A DNA stretch of 52,551 nt, from the NCBI GenBank assembly GCA_002506105.1, contig DAWU01000049.1, forward strand, positions 11,227-63,777, written 5' to 3'. This document shows positions 8,501 to 17,383 of the stretch, one piece after another. How positions within the stretch are numbered: the first letter of the stretch is position 1; each line of letters starts with the position of its first letter. Source of the DNA: Methanolinea sp. UBA275 (lineage in GTDB: Archaea > Halobacteriota > Methanomicrobia > Methanomicrobiales > Methanospirillaceae). Made by a program: the position numbers and the translations under genes. Below the pieces are notes generated by a model. The model was not told where the DNA came from. It worked only from the letters and a program-made list of their open reading frames with translations, and did no database searches.

Positions 8501-9282
8501 GCTGTCTTCCCGGACTTGGGCTTCTTGATAAACTTCCCCTCGCCGCCCGCCCTTTCCACGACACCGATTGCCGCCGAGGCAGCCTTCTCGATGGCCTTCT
8601 CTGCAGTCTTGTAATCGCGGGCAGTGACTTTGATTCGGTAGGTCGGGGCGCCAAGGTAAGAAATCTCGATATCGGCCCCGGCGATCTTTGGTTCTGCACT
8701 CCGGAGCGCCCTCCGGATGATGTTCACACCGTCAGGTTTTGTGGAGGTGAGAATGATATTTCCCCCGACAGTGACCCGGGGCACTTTCACGTTCTCCTTC
8801 GCGACCTGTTGCAGCGCTGAGACCACGCCTGGCGGGAGTTTGAGTGGATCAAGGGACTGCTCGCCGCTCACGATATCCTCGAACACCGAGTAGAGATCGC
8901 CGTAATGGGCGTAGATGGCATCCTCGATGACCTCCGGCTTCTCGCCGGATGCCTCTGCGGCAAACCCGATCCACTTCCGGGCTTTCGACTCGTTCTTCCA
9001 CTCCCGTATCTTATCCCGGTGCTGGTGCTCGTTCACATCTTTTAACGAGAGATCGATATGGCCCCTCTGGGGGTCGACGTGAAGGACCTTGCAGACCACC
9101 TTCTGACCCTCCCGTATGTGGTCGCGGATATACTTGATCCACCCGGTTGCGACCTCCGAGATCGGGATTAAGCCAACCCTTCCCGGATACTCGTCGAGGT
9201 TGACGAAGGCTGCAAAATCCTTGACGTCTTTCACTGTGCAGACGACGAGTTCTCCCGTTTCAGGCCACTCTCTCTCGCTCAT
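8497..9282 (-). CDS. translation initiation factor aIF2 subunit alpha
   Basis: The 261-residue protein has the eIF2-alpha layout: an N-terminal S1 domain (about 1-85, with GLIPISEVATGWIKYI and GHIDLSLKDVN), a helical middle (about 90-170) and a C-terminal alpha-beta domain (about 180-260) that binds the gamma subunit. It is part of the heterotrimer that carries initiator tRNA to the ribosome. It lies 9 bases after the S27e gene and is followed by nop10 with an ATGA overlap, the order seen in many archaea. Confidence 0.95.
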   Translation of the reverse strand: MSEREWPETGELVVCTVKDVKDFAAFVNLDEYPGRVGLIPISEVATGWIKYIRDHIREGQKVVCKVLHVDPQRGHIDLSLKDVNEHQHRDKIREWKNESKARKWIGFAAEASGEKPEVIEDAIYAHYGDLYSVFEDIVSGEQSLDPLKLPPGVVSALQQVAKENVKVPRVTVGGNIILTSTKPDGVNIIRRALRSAEPKIAGADIEISYLGAPTYRIKVTARDYKTAEKAIEKAASAAIGVVERAGGEGKFIKKPKSGKTA

Positions 9283-9291
9283 GGGACCTGA

Positions 9292-9480
9292 TCACTCGAG
9301 TGTCGCCAGGATCTCTGCCTTGACGTCTGCCTTCCCGCCCGCGGGCTCGGCAAGGACCTTTCCGCAGACCACGCAGTCCACGACGGTGCTTGCCTTTTCG
9401 AAGACGACCTGCTCATTCTCGCAGTCGGGGCACTTGACCCTGAAAAATTTGCTACGGTTTTCACGGAGTTGTCTGACCAT
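9292..9480 (-). CDS. rps27e: ribosomal protein S27e
   Basis: This 62-residue protein starts MVRQLRENRSKFFRVKCPDC and has a four-cysteine zinc ribbon (CPDC and CVVC). The start is placed at the ATG at 9480 because the family begins just before the RSKFFRVKC segment; the frame is open further upstream. It lies 5 bases after the L44e gene and before aIF2-alpha. Confidence 0.95.
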   Translation of the reverse strand: MVRQLRENRSKFFRVKCPDCENEQVVFEKASTVVDCVVCGKVLAEPAGGKADVKAEILATLE

Positions 9481-9485
9481 GGTGT

Positions 9486-9764
9486 TCACTCCTTTAACTC
9501 GAACTTGCCAGCCCGGAACCCTGACCGAAGGTGTGCCTTCTTGCAGGTGACGCACCGGTACCGCACGTTGATCTTCTTGGTGGGTTTGTCCCCTCCGGGA
9601 ACCTTCGAGAACTTCCCCATACTGCCCACGCTGCTCCGCCTTGCCTTCTGCCGGTCGATCCAGTGGAGACCGGTGGTCCTGCTCTTCTTGACCTTCTCCA
9701 CCTCGTGCACCTGATGGCTGCGGCAGAACGGGCAGTATGTCTTGAATTTTGTTGGCATTTTCAT
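9486..9764 (-). CDS. rpl44e: ribosomal protein L44e
   Basis: The 92-residue protein has the L44e zinc-ribbon cysteines (CPFC near residue 11, CVTC near 73) and the family sequence MPTKFKTYCPFC. Met1 (9764) or Met3 (9758) could start it; a GAGG about eight bases before 9764 favours Met1. A CATAAATA box at about 9775-9785 may be an internal promoter that lets the ribosomal genes be expressed independently of the replication genes upstream. Confidence 0.95.
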   Translation of the reverse strand: MKMPTKFKTYCPFCRSHQVHEVEKVKKSRTTGLHWIDRQKARRSSVGSMGKFSKVPGGDKPTKKINVRYRCVTCKKAHLRSGFRAGKFELKE

Positions 9765-9802
9765 AGAACTGGCCTCGTATTTATGGCTATCGAATATCAG
9801 TA

Positions 9803-10423
9803 TTATTTGCCCGGGTTGATATTTAAGACTATGTTGCGCTCACAGAGGACCTCTGCATTCCTCTCTGGAAGGGTCACGAGATCTTCCCGCTGGAGCTGGT
9901 AAATGCGGCCGTCAACCCCCATGAAAGGATCCATGTCCTGAAGTACCCTCGAGACAACGAACCTGGGCAGATCCTGCAGGTCCGGTGAGATCACTGTGGC
10001 ACAAGGTTCCCCATCCCGTTCCTTTCCCTGGTGGGGAGAACCCCTCGGGAGGACTCCCTCCACAAGGCGGCACCGTGCCTGCTCCAGCGAGAGGACCACC
10101 TGGTCGAACATGTCCTTCTCCTCAGGGAGCAGCTTTTTCAATTCCTCGCGGTCGATATAGCTCCCCTCCTCCTGGGTCCTTGCAAGAGAGAGTATCTTCT
10201 CCGCACGGATGCGGTACAGGTCCGAGAGGGTCTCCTTGATCGCGGTGATCCGCTCGATGAGAACCCGGGCTTCCTCGGAGAAGGGATCAGCAATTGCGTA
10301 GAGGCTGGTATAGAGCTCCTCGAGACTTTTTCCGGCGGAGACAAAGAGATCCCTCTGGATATGGACCAGACGGCCGGTCTCCCGCTCGGAGAGGAGCAGG
10401 ATGCGGAGCTCATCCAGATGCAC
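9803..10423 (-). CDS. archaeal GINS subunit (Gins51/Gins15 type)
   Basis: The 206-residue protein starts MHLDELRILLLSERE, a GINS A-domain, and ends with the small beta B-domain PFMGVDGRIYQLQREDLVTLPE. A before B in order is the Gins51/15 type. GINS binds MCM and Cdc45/RecJ in the replicative helicase. The start is a GTG at 10423, six bases after a strong AGGAGGTG; the longer frame up to 10510 runs inside priS. It overlaps priS by 14 bases, so primase and GINS are coupled. Confidence 0.9.
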   Translation of the reverse strand: MHLDELRILLLSERETGRLVHIQRDLFVSAGKSLEELYTSLYAIADPFSEEARVLIERITAIKETLSDLYRIRAEKILSLARTQEEGSYIDREELKKLLPEEKDMFDQVVLSLEQARCRLVEGVLPRGSPHQGKERDGEPCATVISPDLQDLPRFVVSRVLQDMDPFMGVDGRIYQLQREDLVTLPERNAEVLCERNIVLNINPGK

Positions 10424-11576
10424 GGGATCCACCTCCTGCGATCTCTGCCGCACCCCTGCAGCAGAGGAAGACCGCCAGGGCTTCGGGGACAAAGACCGTG
10501 CCCTTCTCAAGGCGGTACTGCGTACCCAGGATGGGCATCGAGAGTGGGAATGCCAGGTCGACCTTCACTCCGCGTTCGCCGAAGACCACGGCATCCACCA
10601 GCGGGTCGAACCCTGCCAGGTCTCCCGGTGCAACCGGGGTGACACGGAACCCGCTACCCCCGTGGAGTGATGAGGGCAGGCGGATGAGCCTCTTTGTGTC
10701 GGTGGTCACGGGCTCGTCAGCGAGTGCCGCCCTCCTGCGGAGAGCATTGGCGAACTCGCCCTCCTTCTGCGAGGTGAGCCCGCGGATCACCTTTGCGAGC
10801 ACTGCATCACGGAGGTTGAGGGCCCCGGGATTTTCTGCAACATGCCGGATTATATCATCGAGTCGGCGCAGGAACTCCTCAGCAGTCGCCTTGCCCACCC
10901 CCTCGAGATCCGTGATCGCGGCCAGCCGCTCCTTCTCCGGGAGACCTGATAGCCATAGGAGGTACTCGTGGAGCGAAGATATATAGCGGTGGTGCCATCC
11001 GCGGGGTGAAGGTGTCCGGTGGGCGAGGATACGGGCGGGATCAAGGCCGATCCCGCAGACGTAATCGATCAGTTCCCTCCGCTCGATGCTGCCCCAGTTC
11101 CTGACCGAAAGATCGTGGACATGGACATGGTAGCCCCTCCCGCCGGAGAAGACGACCTCGATCTCCCGGAGAGAAAACCCGAGTTCCCCGGTGAGCATAT
11201 CGAGGAGTTTCTCGGTCTCCTCCCGCACACGGAGGAGCATCCTGTCATACGGCCCCCTCATGATGTGGTCGGCATCAAGATCGAAGATGAGATCCGCCCC
11301 GAGCCATTCCTTCTCATGCATGGTTGGCGCACCCGGTCGTGCGTAGTAGGCAGTGGAATAATAACTGTGCGCGGGCACCATCCCCCGGATATACGAGAAT
11401 ACCTCGTCACGGTTCTCGAACCCGAGGTGCCTCCTCATCCGGATATCGGGATAGTCAGGGTCAAAGAAGACGAACGCCCATTCACGCTGCGGCACGGACG
11501 ATGGTGAGAGGAGGGCCTCCTTCCCGTAGTATTCGGCAAACCGCTGCCGCAGGAACTCGAGGGTGGCGGCCTTCAT
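10410..11576 (-). CDS. priS: DNA primase small (catalytic) subunit
   Basis: The 388-residue protein has the archaeo-eukaryotic primase motifs: FDLDAD with catalytic D99 and D101, VVFSGGRGYHVHVHD (about 141-155) with the nucleotide-binding SGxGxH-like element, and a late HGGSGFRV motif. It makes primers with the large subunit PriL, which is not in this window. Its ATG overlaps the elp3 stop by four bases, and its 3' end overlaps the GINS gene. Confidence 0.95.
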   Translation of the reverse strand: MKAATLEFLRQRFAEYYGKEALLSPSSVPQREWAFVFFDPDYPDIRMRRHLGFENRDEVFSYIRGMVPAHSYYSTAYYARPGAPTMHEKEWLGADLIFDLDADHIMRGPYDRMLLRVREETEKLLDMLTGELGFSLREIEVVFSGGRGYHVHVHDLSVRNWGSIERRELIDYVCGIGLDPARILAHRTPSPRGWHHRYISSLHEYLLWLSGLPEKERLAAITDLEGVGKATAEEFLRRLDDIIRHVAENPGALNLRDAVLAKVIRGLTSQKEGEFANALRRRAALADEPVTTDTKRLIRLPSSLHGGSGFRVTPVAPGDLAGFDPLVDAVVFGERGVKVDLAFPLSMPILGTQYRLEKGTVFVPEALAVFLCCRGAAEIAGGGSRASG

Positions 11577-13147
11577 ACAAGCCTCCTGTGCATGTATGGA
11601 CCCCTCCGCTCATATCCATGACGCCTGTAATAGGGCCTGACCCCAATCCCGCTCATGACCGCGATCTCCCGGTATCCCTCACCGAGTGCTGTCTCCTCTG
11701 CGAGCGAGAGCAGCATCCTGCCGAACTTCCGGTGCTGGCGCTGGTCGGGAGCAGGCGAACTCCCAAGGGGGACGACACTCCCGTACACGTGGAGTTCGCG
11801 GAGGAGCGCGGCGTCTGTGATCTCTTCCCGCCACCGTTCACCCCCGCACCGGAGCCTAGCAAACCCGACAAGGGAGTCACCCGAGACCGCCGAGATAAAG
11901 TGCTCGTATCCGCCGGTGCACGCGTATGTCTCTGTCCTGAACGTGACCTCTCCCTGCGCCGGCAATCTCCCTGCCTCCCGGCAGCGGATGCACCGGCACC
12001 GCATCCCCTGGAGAGAGAGGCGATCCCTGCAGAGCTGCCTGAAATTGCTGTGCCGGGATCCTGCCACGATCAGCTTTGCCGGGATATCACGCTGGATCCT
12101 CTGGAGCCGGACGTACTCGGGGAGGAGTGACTTCCCGTAGGCCACGAGATCGATGAGGTCGTTCTCCTCGTATGGTGCGTACTCGCCTCTCTTCCAGAGG
12201 GACTCGATCTCGGATCCGGGAGTGACCAGGGTGGGATATATCTTCAGGAAATCCGGCCTGAAGGAGGGGTTCTCCCACAGTTCACGGAACATCCACCTGT
12301 CAGACCCGATGCTGCTCCCCGGGAGATTCGGCATGATGTGGAAACCGACCTTGATCCCCGCGTCCCGGAGCATCCGGTTTGCATCGATGGTATCGGCGAC
12401 CGTGCAGCCCCTGCGGTTGTGCGCGAGGATCTCGTCGTCGAGGTGCTGGACGCCGAGCTCGACCTTGGTGACGCCGAGCTGGAGCATCCGCTCAATGTGC
12501 TCCTTCCCCGACCAGTCAGGCCTCGTCTCAAACGTCATTGCCACGCACCGGACAGGGGAGAACTCGTTCTGCCGGAAGATGGACAGCGTGCCGGTGGCAT
12601 TGCCCGCGTGGTGCCCGCGGTATTCGTTCATGGCCCTCACGCAGGATGCAACAAACCATTCCTGGTAGGCCGGTGCTCTTGCGGTCATGGTCCCCCCCAT
12701 CACGATCAGTTCCACCTTGTCGACATGGTGGCCCAGCAGCTCGAACTGCTCCAGGCGTGCCCTGACCTGCGCGTAAGGGTCATACCGGTGCTCCCTCGCA
12801 CGGAGTGCTGCAGGCTCTTCACCCGTGTAACTCTGGGGCGACTGGAAGGGATGGTCCGGACCCCCCGGGCAGGGGAGGCACTTCCCGTGCGGGCAGGGCG
12901 AGGGCGAAGTCATCACTGCCACGGGGGCAACTCCCGAAAGCGTCCTTGTGGGCTTGACACGCAGGATCTCGAGCAGCCTTTCCCGTTCACCCGGGAGTGC
13001 GGCGGCCAGGAGCGCTGAGTTCTTCGGCACACCCGGAGCTCTGTGTTTCCTGCAGATCTCTACCTTTATCCGTGAGAGATCCCCGGGAAGCACCGCCCGG
13101 GAAAACAGGACCTCGAGTATCTCGCGGGAGATATCGGGGTGGCGCAT
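11573..13147 (-). CDS. elp3: Elp3-type tRNA uridine-34 modification enzyme (radical SAM/GNAT)
   Basis: The protein (524 residues from the ATG at 13147; a TTG two codons earlier is possible) has a radical-SAM cluster CPHGKCLPCPGG with cysteines at about 85, 90 and 93, the family stretch HVDKVELIVMGGT, and a C-terminal GNAT acetyltransferase domain (about 370-524, ending GYREIAVMSGIGVRPYYRRHGY). Archaeal Elp3 makes the carboxymethyl group on tRNA wobble uridine from acetyl-CoA. It begins six bases after the UPF0058 gene and overlaps priS by four bases. Confidence 0.95.
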   Translation of the reverse strand: MRHPDISREILEVLFSRAVLPGDLSRIKVEICRKHRAPGVPKNSALLAAALPGERERLLEILRVKPTRTLSGVAPVAVMTSPSPCPHGKCLPCPGGPDHPFQSPQSYTGEEPAALRAREHRYDPYAQVRARLEQFELLGHHVDKVELIVMGGTMTARAPAYQEWFVASCVRAMNEYRGHHAGNATGTLSIFRQNEFSPVRCVAMTFETRPDWSGKEHIERMLQLGVTKVELGVQHLDDEILAHNRRGCTVADTIDANRMLRDAGIKVGFHIMPNLPGSSIGSDRWMFRELWENPSFRPDFLKIYPTLVTPGSEIESLWKRGEYAPYEENDLIDLVAYGKSLLPEYVRLQRIQRDIPAKLIVAGSRHSNFRQLCRDRLSLQGMRCRCIRCREAGRLPAQGEVTFRTETYACTGGYEHFISAVSGDSLVGFARLRCGGERWREEITDAALLRELHVYGSVVPLGSSPAPDQRQHRKFGRMLLSLAEETALGEGYREIAVMSGIGVRPYYRRHGYERRGPYMHRRLV

Positions 13148-13153
13148 ATACAA

Positions 13154-13420
13154 TTAGTGTTCGGCTGCAACCGTCTCGGAGGCAGTGTCAGAAGTATACC
13201 TGACAGGAACCATCCGGCTGTCCCTGATATGGTTGACAATTTCGTCACCGAGGGCAAGGATGGCATCCTTGTGGCATTTTTTGTTTTTGTGAATATGAAC
13301 TGGAGAGATTTCAAGAGAATTGTAGCGTTTGGTGGGAATTTCATTGTTGGTGATGGTTTCGTAGTACTTTTTTATGTGGATCATCAGCATGTGGAGATGG
13401 AGAAGTTCTTCCTTTTGCAC
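13154..13420 (-). CDS. UPF0058 family protein
   Basis: The 88-residue protein matches UPF0058 by its N-terminal pattern QKEELLHLHMLMIHIKKY and the central SPVHIHKNKKCHKDAI, which carries conserved histidines. Function is unknown. A GTG start at 13420 is supported by AAGGTG about six bases upstream. It is the first gene of the ten-gene operon that runs through elp3 and priS to EndoQ, and it is divergent from the ADP-ribosylglycohydrolase gene. Confidence 0.8.
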   Translation of the reverse strand: MQKEELLHLHMLMIHIKKYYETITNNEIPTKRYNSLEISPVHIHKNKKCHKDAILALGDEIVNHIRDSRMVPVRYTSDTASETVAAEH

Positions 13421-13470
13421 ACAATCACCTTCTTAGAATCAACACTATTTTCCTGATACCATATAGTTTA

Positions 13471-14358
13471 TTGGTGACCTTTATATCCGACATTTTGCAC
13501 GCAACCGGGGTACTCATGGGGCTCGCAATTGGGGACGCGATGGGTGCGCCCTTTGAGGCCTTCCCGGAATCGCCGGGATTTGTGTCAGATCTCCTTCCCG
13601 GGGGACGGATGGCCCGGAAATCGGGGAGGTATACTGACGATACCCTCCAGGCCCTCGCACTCGCGGAGTCGCTTGCAGCGTGCGGGAAGTACTGCCCGGA
13701 AGACTTCATGGCGAGGCTTCTTGTCGATTTCGACCATGCATCCTCCTGGTATGGGCCGACATCGGGGGCGATCTTCACCCATGTCCGGGAGGGGGTGCCG
13801 CTCCATGCAGCTGCCCGCATCGTGGATGCCGAGCGGGGCGGGAGCCGGAGCAACGGGAGCGTGATGAGGGGTGCGCCGATAGGGGTGTTTTATTCCGGGC
13901 CCGAAGTGGAGGCATGCTCGTTCGCCTGCTCGGCGCTCACCCACAGGGATCCCGTTGCAGGGGCCTGTTCGTCGTTTGTGAACCGTATGGTGAGCGACAT
14001 GTGCCGCGGCATCCCGAAACGGAGGGCATGGGCAAGGGCAGTGCAGAGGTGCCGGATCGCTGAGGTGGCCGAGGTCCTCGGAAGGTACCGGTCCTACCCC
14101 CGCGTTCCGGGTCTCGATGCGCTCCTTGCAACCCATGCAGCCCTCTCAGTCTTTATGGAGACTGAATCGTTCCGGGAGACGGTTCCTGTCGCGGTGAGCC
14201 TTGGCGGGGACAGCGATACGGTAGGTGCAATCGCAGGGGCGCTTGCGGGGGCAGCCTACGGGGTGCACACCATTCCTGAAACGTGGCGTTTTGGGCTCGA
14301 CGGCAGCGGGCGGGTGTGGCGTGCCGCGTACAGGCTCTGGCGGGCCATGCCCGGATGA
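13471..14358 (+). CDS. ADP-ribosylglycohydrolase family protein
   Basis: The protein (295 residues from TTG 13471) has the family's metal-binding motifs: GLAIGDAMGAPFE near the start, RYTDDTLQ and, near the C-terminus, LGGDSDTVGAIAGALAGA. These enzymes remove ADP-ribose from proteins or nucleic acids. The start is uncertain: TTG 13471 or GTG 13474 keeps the first family helix, while a TATA-like TTTATATCC at 13480-13488 would suit an ATG at 13516. No DraT-like ADP-ribosyltransferase is seen nearby. Confidence 0.88.
   Translation: MVTFISDILHATGVLMGLAIGDAMGAPFEAFPESPGFVSDLLPGGRMARKSGRYTDDTLQALALAESLAACGKYCPEDFMARLLVDFDHASSWYGPTSGAIFTHVREGVPLHAAARIVDAERGGSRSNGSVMRGAPIGVFYSGPEVEACSFACSALTHRDPVAGACSSFVNRMVSDMCRGIPKRRAWARAVQRCRIAEVAEVLGRYRSYPRVPGLDALLATHAALSVFMETESFRETVPVAVSLGGDSDTVGAIAGALAGAAYGVHTIPETWRFGLDGSGRVWRAAYRLWRAMPG
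13480..13488 (+). promoter_or_regulatory. possible TATA box before ADP-ribosylglycohydrolase
   Basis: TTTATATCC lies about 32 bases before the ATG at 13516. If it is the promoter, the protein starts at MGLAIGD; if the longer start is used, the box lies inside the gene. Confidence 0.3.
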
Positions 14359-14869
14359 GGCACCTGGCAGTTCCATTCAATGCCTCTCAACAAATATTGT
14401 AAAGATGCTGCCTGACCACCCTTCATGGTATCTTCCACCACGACATTCCAGGCTCAGTTTTCCAATTAAAACGCACATGAGACCGTTGGATCACATGCCT
14501 CCCAGGTGAAAAACGCGGATGCGTTTTTCATATCAACCTCCAATGACCGCCCTGCCGTCGGGCATACAACATGAAAACGCCTTCGGCGTTTTCATAAAAA
14601 AACCCAAACCACATCCTTCCGGCACACGGTTCCAGCGTCAACAGGTTGACGGCATGTGGCAAGGCGATACCTTTCATTTCCGAACCCGGGGTGTCGGCAA
14701 GGTCTCAATCACCCGATTCACCGATGATTGTTCCCTGCCACTTCAGATACTCGCTCCTCTTCTGGCAGGCTTTCCCGTGGGATTTTTTCCTTCCGGGAGA
14801 GTACGGAACGGTGAGGTATCGGGATTGATTACCGCGATACCCGGTATCGGCATCCTTCCATAATCCTGG
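14359..14869. other. intergenic stretch with two unrelated strong hairpins
   Basis: About 510 bases between the ends of two convergent genes. The only clear structure is two near-perfect palindromes: 14507-14530 (TGAAAAACGC with GCGTTTTTCA around a GATG-type centre) and 14571-14595 (ATGAAAACGC with GCGTTTTCAT around CTTCG). They share the stem pattern GAAAA(A)CG-C/G-CG(T)TTTTC. They could end transcription from either side. A 114-codon open frame here shows no protein-like features. Confidence 0.5.
14507..14595. repeat. pair of GAAAACGC...GCGTTTTC palindromes
   Basis: Two inverted repeats 40 bases apart, at 14507-14530 and 14571-14595, each with a 10-bp stem of almost the same sequence but different loop. 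They sit in the space between convergent genes and are symmetrical, so they would form hairpins in transcripts from both strands; a bidirectional terminator is possible but archaeal hairpin terminators are not well supported. Confidence 0.55.
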
Positions 14870-16411
14870 TCACTTACCTCCGACCTTCAGAAATGCCAGT
14901 GCTGCGATACATCCCGAAACCAGTGTGAAGCAGGTAAAACCGGGCGACGATGTCGGCGGTATAGCTTCGCCCTGGTTCAGTGAACTGTTTACAGGCGAGT
15001 GAGAGTCACTCCTGCCCGTATCGCTCATTCCAGTCTCTCCTGGGCGAGACGAGAGGGTATAAAGCACGACCTCGCGAGGTTCCCTGGACCAGTCGTCTCC
15101 CGCACCACGTGTATAAATAATCTGTTCACCGGAGATCACGGGGTGGGAAAGCCCTCTCTGGAACGAAGTTATCTGGCTCTTTTCACCGGTGTGAAGGTCC
15201 ATCACCATGATCGCATTTCTCTCTTCCCTGATATCCAGGGGATTTTTTGACTGTAACCATACGATCCGGCCATCCGAGATAGGGGGAAAATGTCCCTGGT
15301 GAATGCTTCCCGACCCTATGAGGGTCCTTGTCCGGGAGGAGATGGAGTAGTGGACAATTGTATGGATCCCCTGGATCTTTTCCGTCCATACCATATCGTC
15401 CCCCGAGATATACGGATTACCCCGAACCGGGTTCTCCACAGGAAGGCGTTCCTCTTCTCCGGTCCGCAGATCGAAGAAGTAGAGTGCAGGATCATCCGGA
15501 CCACCATGCCGATAATCTTTCCATAGTATGAAGTCACCGGAGATCACAGGGGTGCTCTGGTTGCCGGGCGAACCGGTGGGGAGGTACTGGCTCTCGCCGG
15601 TCGTCAGGTTGAGGATGACGATCTTACCCCCGTCCACGTTGGAGTGGGCAAGTCCTTCGTGCTCGGTCCAGACAACCCGGTCCCCGTCAATCGAGGGATT
15701 CTGGTTGAACCGGAGATCGGAAACAGGGAGGAATGCATCATCCAGGTTGGTGAGTTGAACCAGAGATCCTGCAGAGAGATTCATCAGCATGATTCCCTTT
15801 TCGCTGAATGCGACGCGATTCCCGGAGATACTCGGTGTTGAAACCTGATATGCGATCGGGATTGTTCTGTCTGAACTCATTTGCCCTGGTTCTCCGACCT
15901 TAATGAGTTGTGTTTTCGTTCCTTCCATAATGCTATATGAGAGCAACCCTCGTTCAGAAGCACTCGTGTGTTTGCTATCCTGGAGCCAGAAAAGGTAGTC
16001 TCCCTCCAGGGTCATGAAAAATGGTTCTCCCGAAAGAGTAAAGAGAACGGCCTCTGTTCCAGGTTCAGGTTCTGCGCTGATAGTCCCGGGAATAGTGACC
16101 AGCAACATATCATCGTTGGTGTCGTTGTCCGGTGCAGGCTCCACTACCCACCAGGTCATTGTATGACCTGCCATATTTTCCTTGTACGAGTCGGGGATCC
16201 CGACAAGGTGTTCCGGGTGGACCCTCTCCATGTATTCAAGGACGGTTATGTCCTTCCCATGGAGTTCGTTGATCAGCTTCAACTGCGCTTCGGTGGCATC
16301 CGACCGGACGACTCCCCTCTCGTCTTCCGCGCTCGCTATTCCAATCAGTGCGGATACAAGCACGAGGACCAGCATAAAGACCAATCCCATTCTCATTCGA
16401 TATTGTTCCAT
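14870..16411 (-). CDS. secreted beta-propeller (TolB/WD40-like) protein with C-terminal membrane anchor
   Basis: The 513-residue protein has a signal peptide (MEQYRMRMGLVFMLVLVLVS, cleavage near IASAED). From about 140 to 440 it carries six repeats of the form P-x-I-S-G-x-x-V-x-W (for example SISGNRVAFSE, SIDGDRVVWTE, VISGDFILWKD, YISGDDMVWTE, VISGEQIIYTR), which should fold into a six-bladed propeller. The end has SPGF followed by a hydrophobic stretch and lysines, resembling an archaeosortase-type anchor. The ATG at 16411 follows AGGAG by seven bases. Its upstream region is a duplicate of one at 17653-17845. Function is unknown. Confidence 0.8.
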   Translation of the reverse strand: MEQYRMRMGLVFMLVLVLVSALIGIASAEDERGVVRSDATEAQLKLINELHGKDITVLEYMERVHPEHLVGIPDSYKENMAGHTMTWWVVEPAPDNDTNDDMLLVTIPGTISAEPEPGTEAVLFTLSGEPFFMTLEGDYLFWLQDSKHTSASERGLLSYSIMEGTKTQLIKVGEPGQMSSDRTIPIAYQVSTPSISGNRVAFSEKGIMLMNLSAGSLVQLTNLDDAFLPVSDLRFNQNPSIDGDRVVWTEHEGLAHSNVDGGKIVILNLTTGESQYLPTGSPGNQSTPVISGDFILWKDYRHGGPDDPALYFFDLRTGEEERLPVENPVRGNPYISGDDMVWTEKIQGIHTIVHYSISSRTRTLIGSGSIHQGHFPPISDGRIVWLQSKNPLDIREERNAIMVMDLHTGEKSQITSFQRGLSHPVISGEQIIYTRGAGDDWSREPREVVLYTLSSRPGETGMSDTGRSDSHSPVNSSLNQGEAIPPTSSPGFTCFTLVSGCIAALAFLKVGGK

Positions 16412-16479
16412 GATTCTTGCTCCTTTACGGGCCTGGTGGCAAATGCCAAGGGAAGACCCGGGAATGTAACAGCGTAGGG

Positions 16480-16605
16480 AGCCTCTGCGTTCCTTGTGGC
16501 TGTCATGGGATGAGGAACTTGTCCTCACCCGCCATGGGTAATCGGATCCAGGTGCATAAACGATCTCTGTGCCAGATCCAGAACTGTCAGCAGAATGATT
16601 CGGAG
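16480..16605 (-). repeat. duplicated upstream region, copy A
   Basis: This segment matches 17727-17840 over more than 100 bases with small gaps. The best blocks are GGGATGAGGAACTTGTCC (copy B has one change) and an identical 30-base block beginning ATAAACGATCTCTGTGCCAG at 16557. It lies upstream of the secreted propeller gene, as copy B lies upstream of the small secreted-protein genes, in the same orientation. Confidence 0.75.
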
Positions 16606-16832
16606 TAGAGCACGTGACGGTATTGATGATTCTCCGTATCAATGATTCTCCCGGATGAGCCCGGTCTGCATCTCGATCCCAAACAGTCCATGGGTGTGAT
16701 CATATTCACGATTCATTAAAACGGAATCCATGCGTCATTCAGGTGTTTTCCAGGTAGTGTGCATATAAAGAGAAATCATACATGAACGAGAAGATCTCCC
16801 CCTCATATTTCAGGCAACGGTCGACGAGTCAT

Positions 16833-17366
16833 TTAATATTCCAGTTCATTCACCTTTCCGCTTACATTCACCGTAATCCAACCCCGATGAGTAACGATGG
16901 GAGTCATGTTCATATTGACACGGAATAAGTACTCCCCTTCCGGGAGTTGCGGTTCGGTGTATATGATAAGCGTGGAGACGTACGTCCCATTGGGCGATAC
17001 GACATACTCGGACGGTGACATGCTTACATTCAGGTATCGCGGCATGGGAATTTCCTCATCAGAATTTACTGATTTCTCTTTTACCGGGTCTATCCGCTGT
17101 GTGACCAGCCCCTGACCCTTCGCTCTCGTATTGAGAATTATCTGTTCCTCTTTTATCTCCCCCGCATGTATCTCTATCCTGCTAGGATGAAACCATACCG
17201 GAATCCCCAAATGTTGTTTCCCTGGCGTCACATTTGGTGGTTCCCATGTTTCGTTCCTCCTATCCATTGATGAGATGTCTGTAATTTGGCTGGTAATGAG
17301 CGAGAATACGCCGATTACCAGGATAAAAGTCGCAAAGACCAAAAAAATTAGCGTGGTTTTTTTCAT
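16833..17366 (-). CDS. membrane-anchored extracellular protein, unknown function
   Basis: The 177-residue protein starts with lysines and one hydrophobic segment (MKKTTLIFLVFATFILVIGV), then an outside domain of beta-strand character with several N-glycosylation sequons (NVS, NGT, NMT). The segment IEIHAGEIKEEQIILNT followed by LPEGEYLFRVNM is like extracellular domains that stabilise or bind other proteins. It starts 17 bases after the end of the small gene upstream and is likely cotranscribed with it. Confidence 0.75.
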   Translation of the reverse strand: MKKTTLIFLVFATFILVIGVFSLITSQITDISSMDRRNETWEPPNVTPGKQHLGIPVWFHPSRIEIHAGEIKEEQIILNTRAKGQGLVTQRIDPVKEKSVNSDEEIPMPRYLNVSMSPSEYVVSPNGTYVSTLIIYTEPQLPEGEYLFRVNMNMTPIVTHRGWITVNVSGKVNELEY

Positions 17367-17383
17367 CGCAGGTATTTCTCCGT

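Noticed and set aside
14519..14863. 114-codon plus-strand frame
   Set aside because: Contains the two palindromes, has no ribosome site or recognisable domain, and amino-acid make-up is not protein-like.
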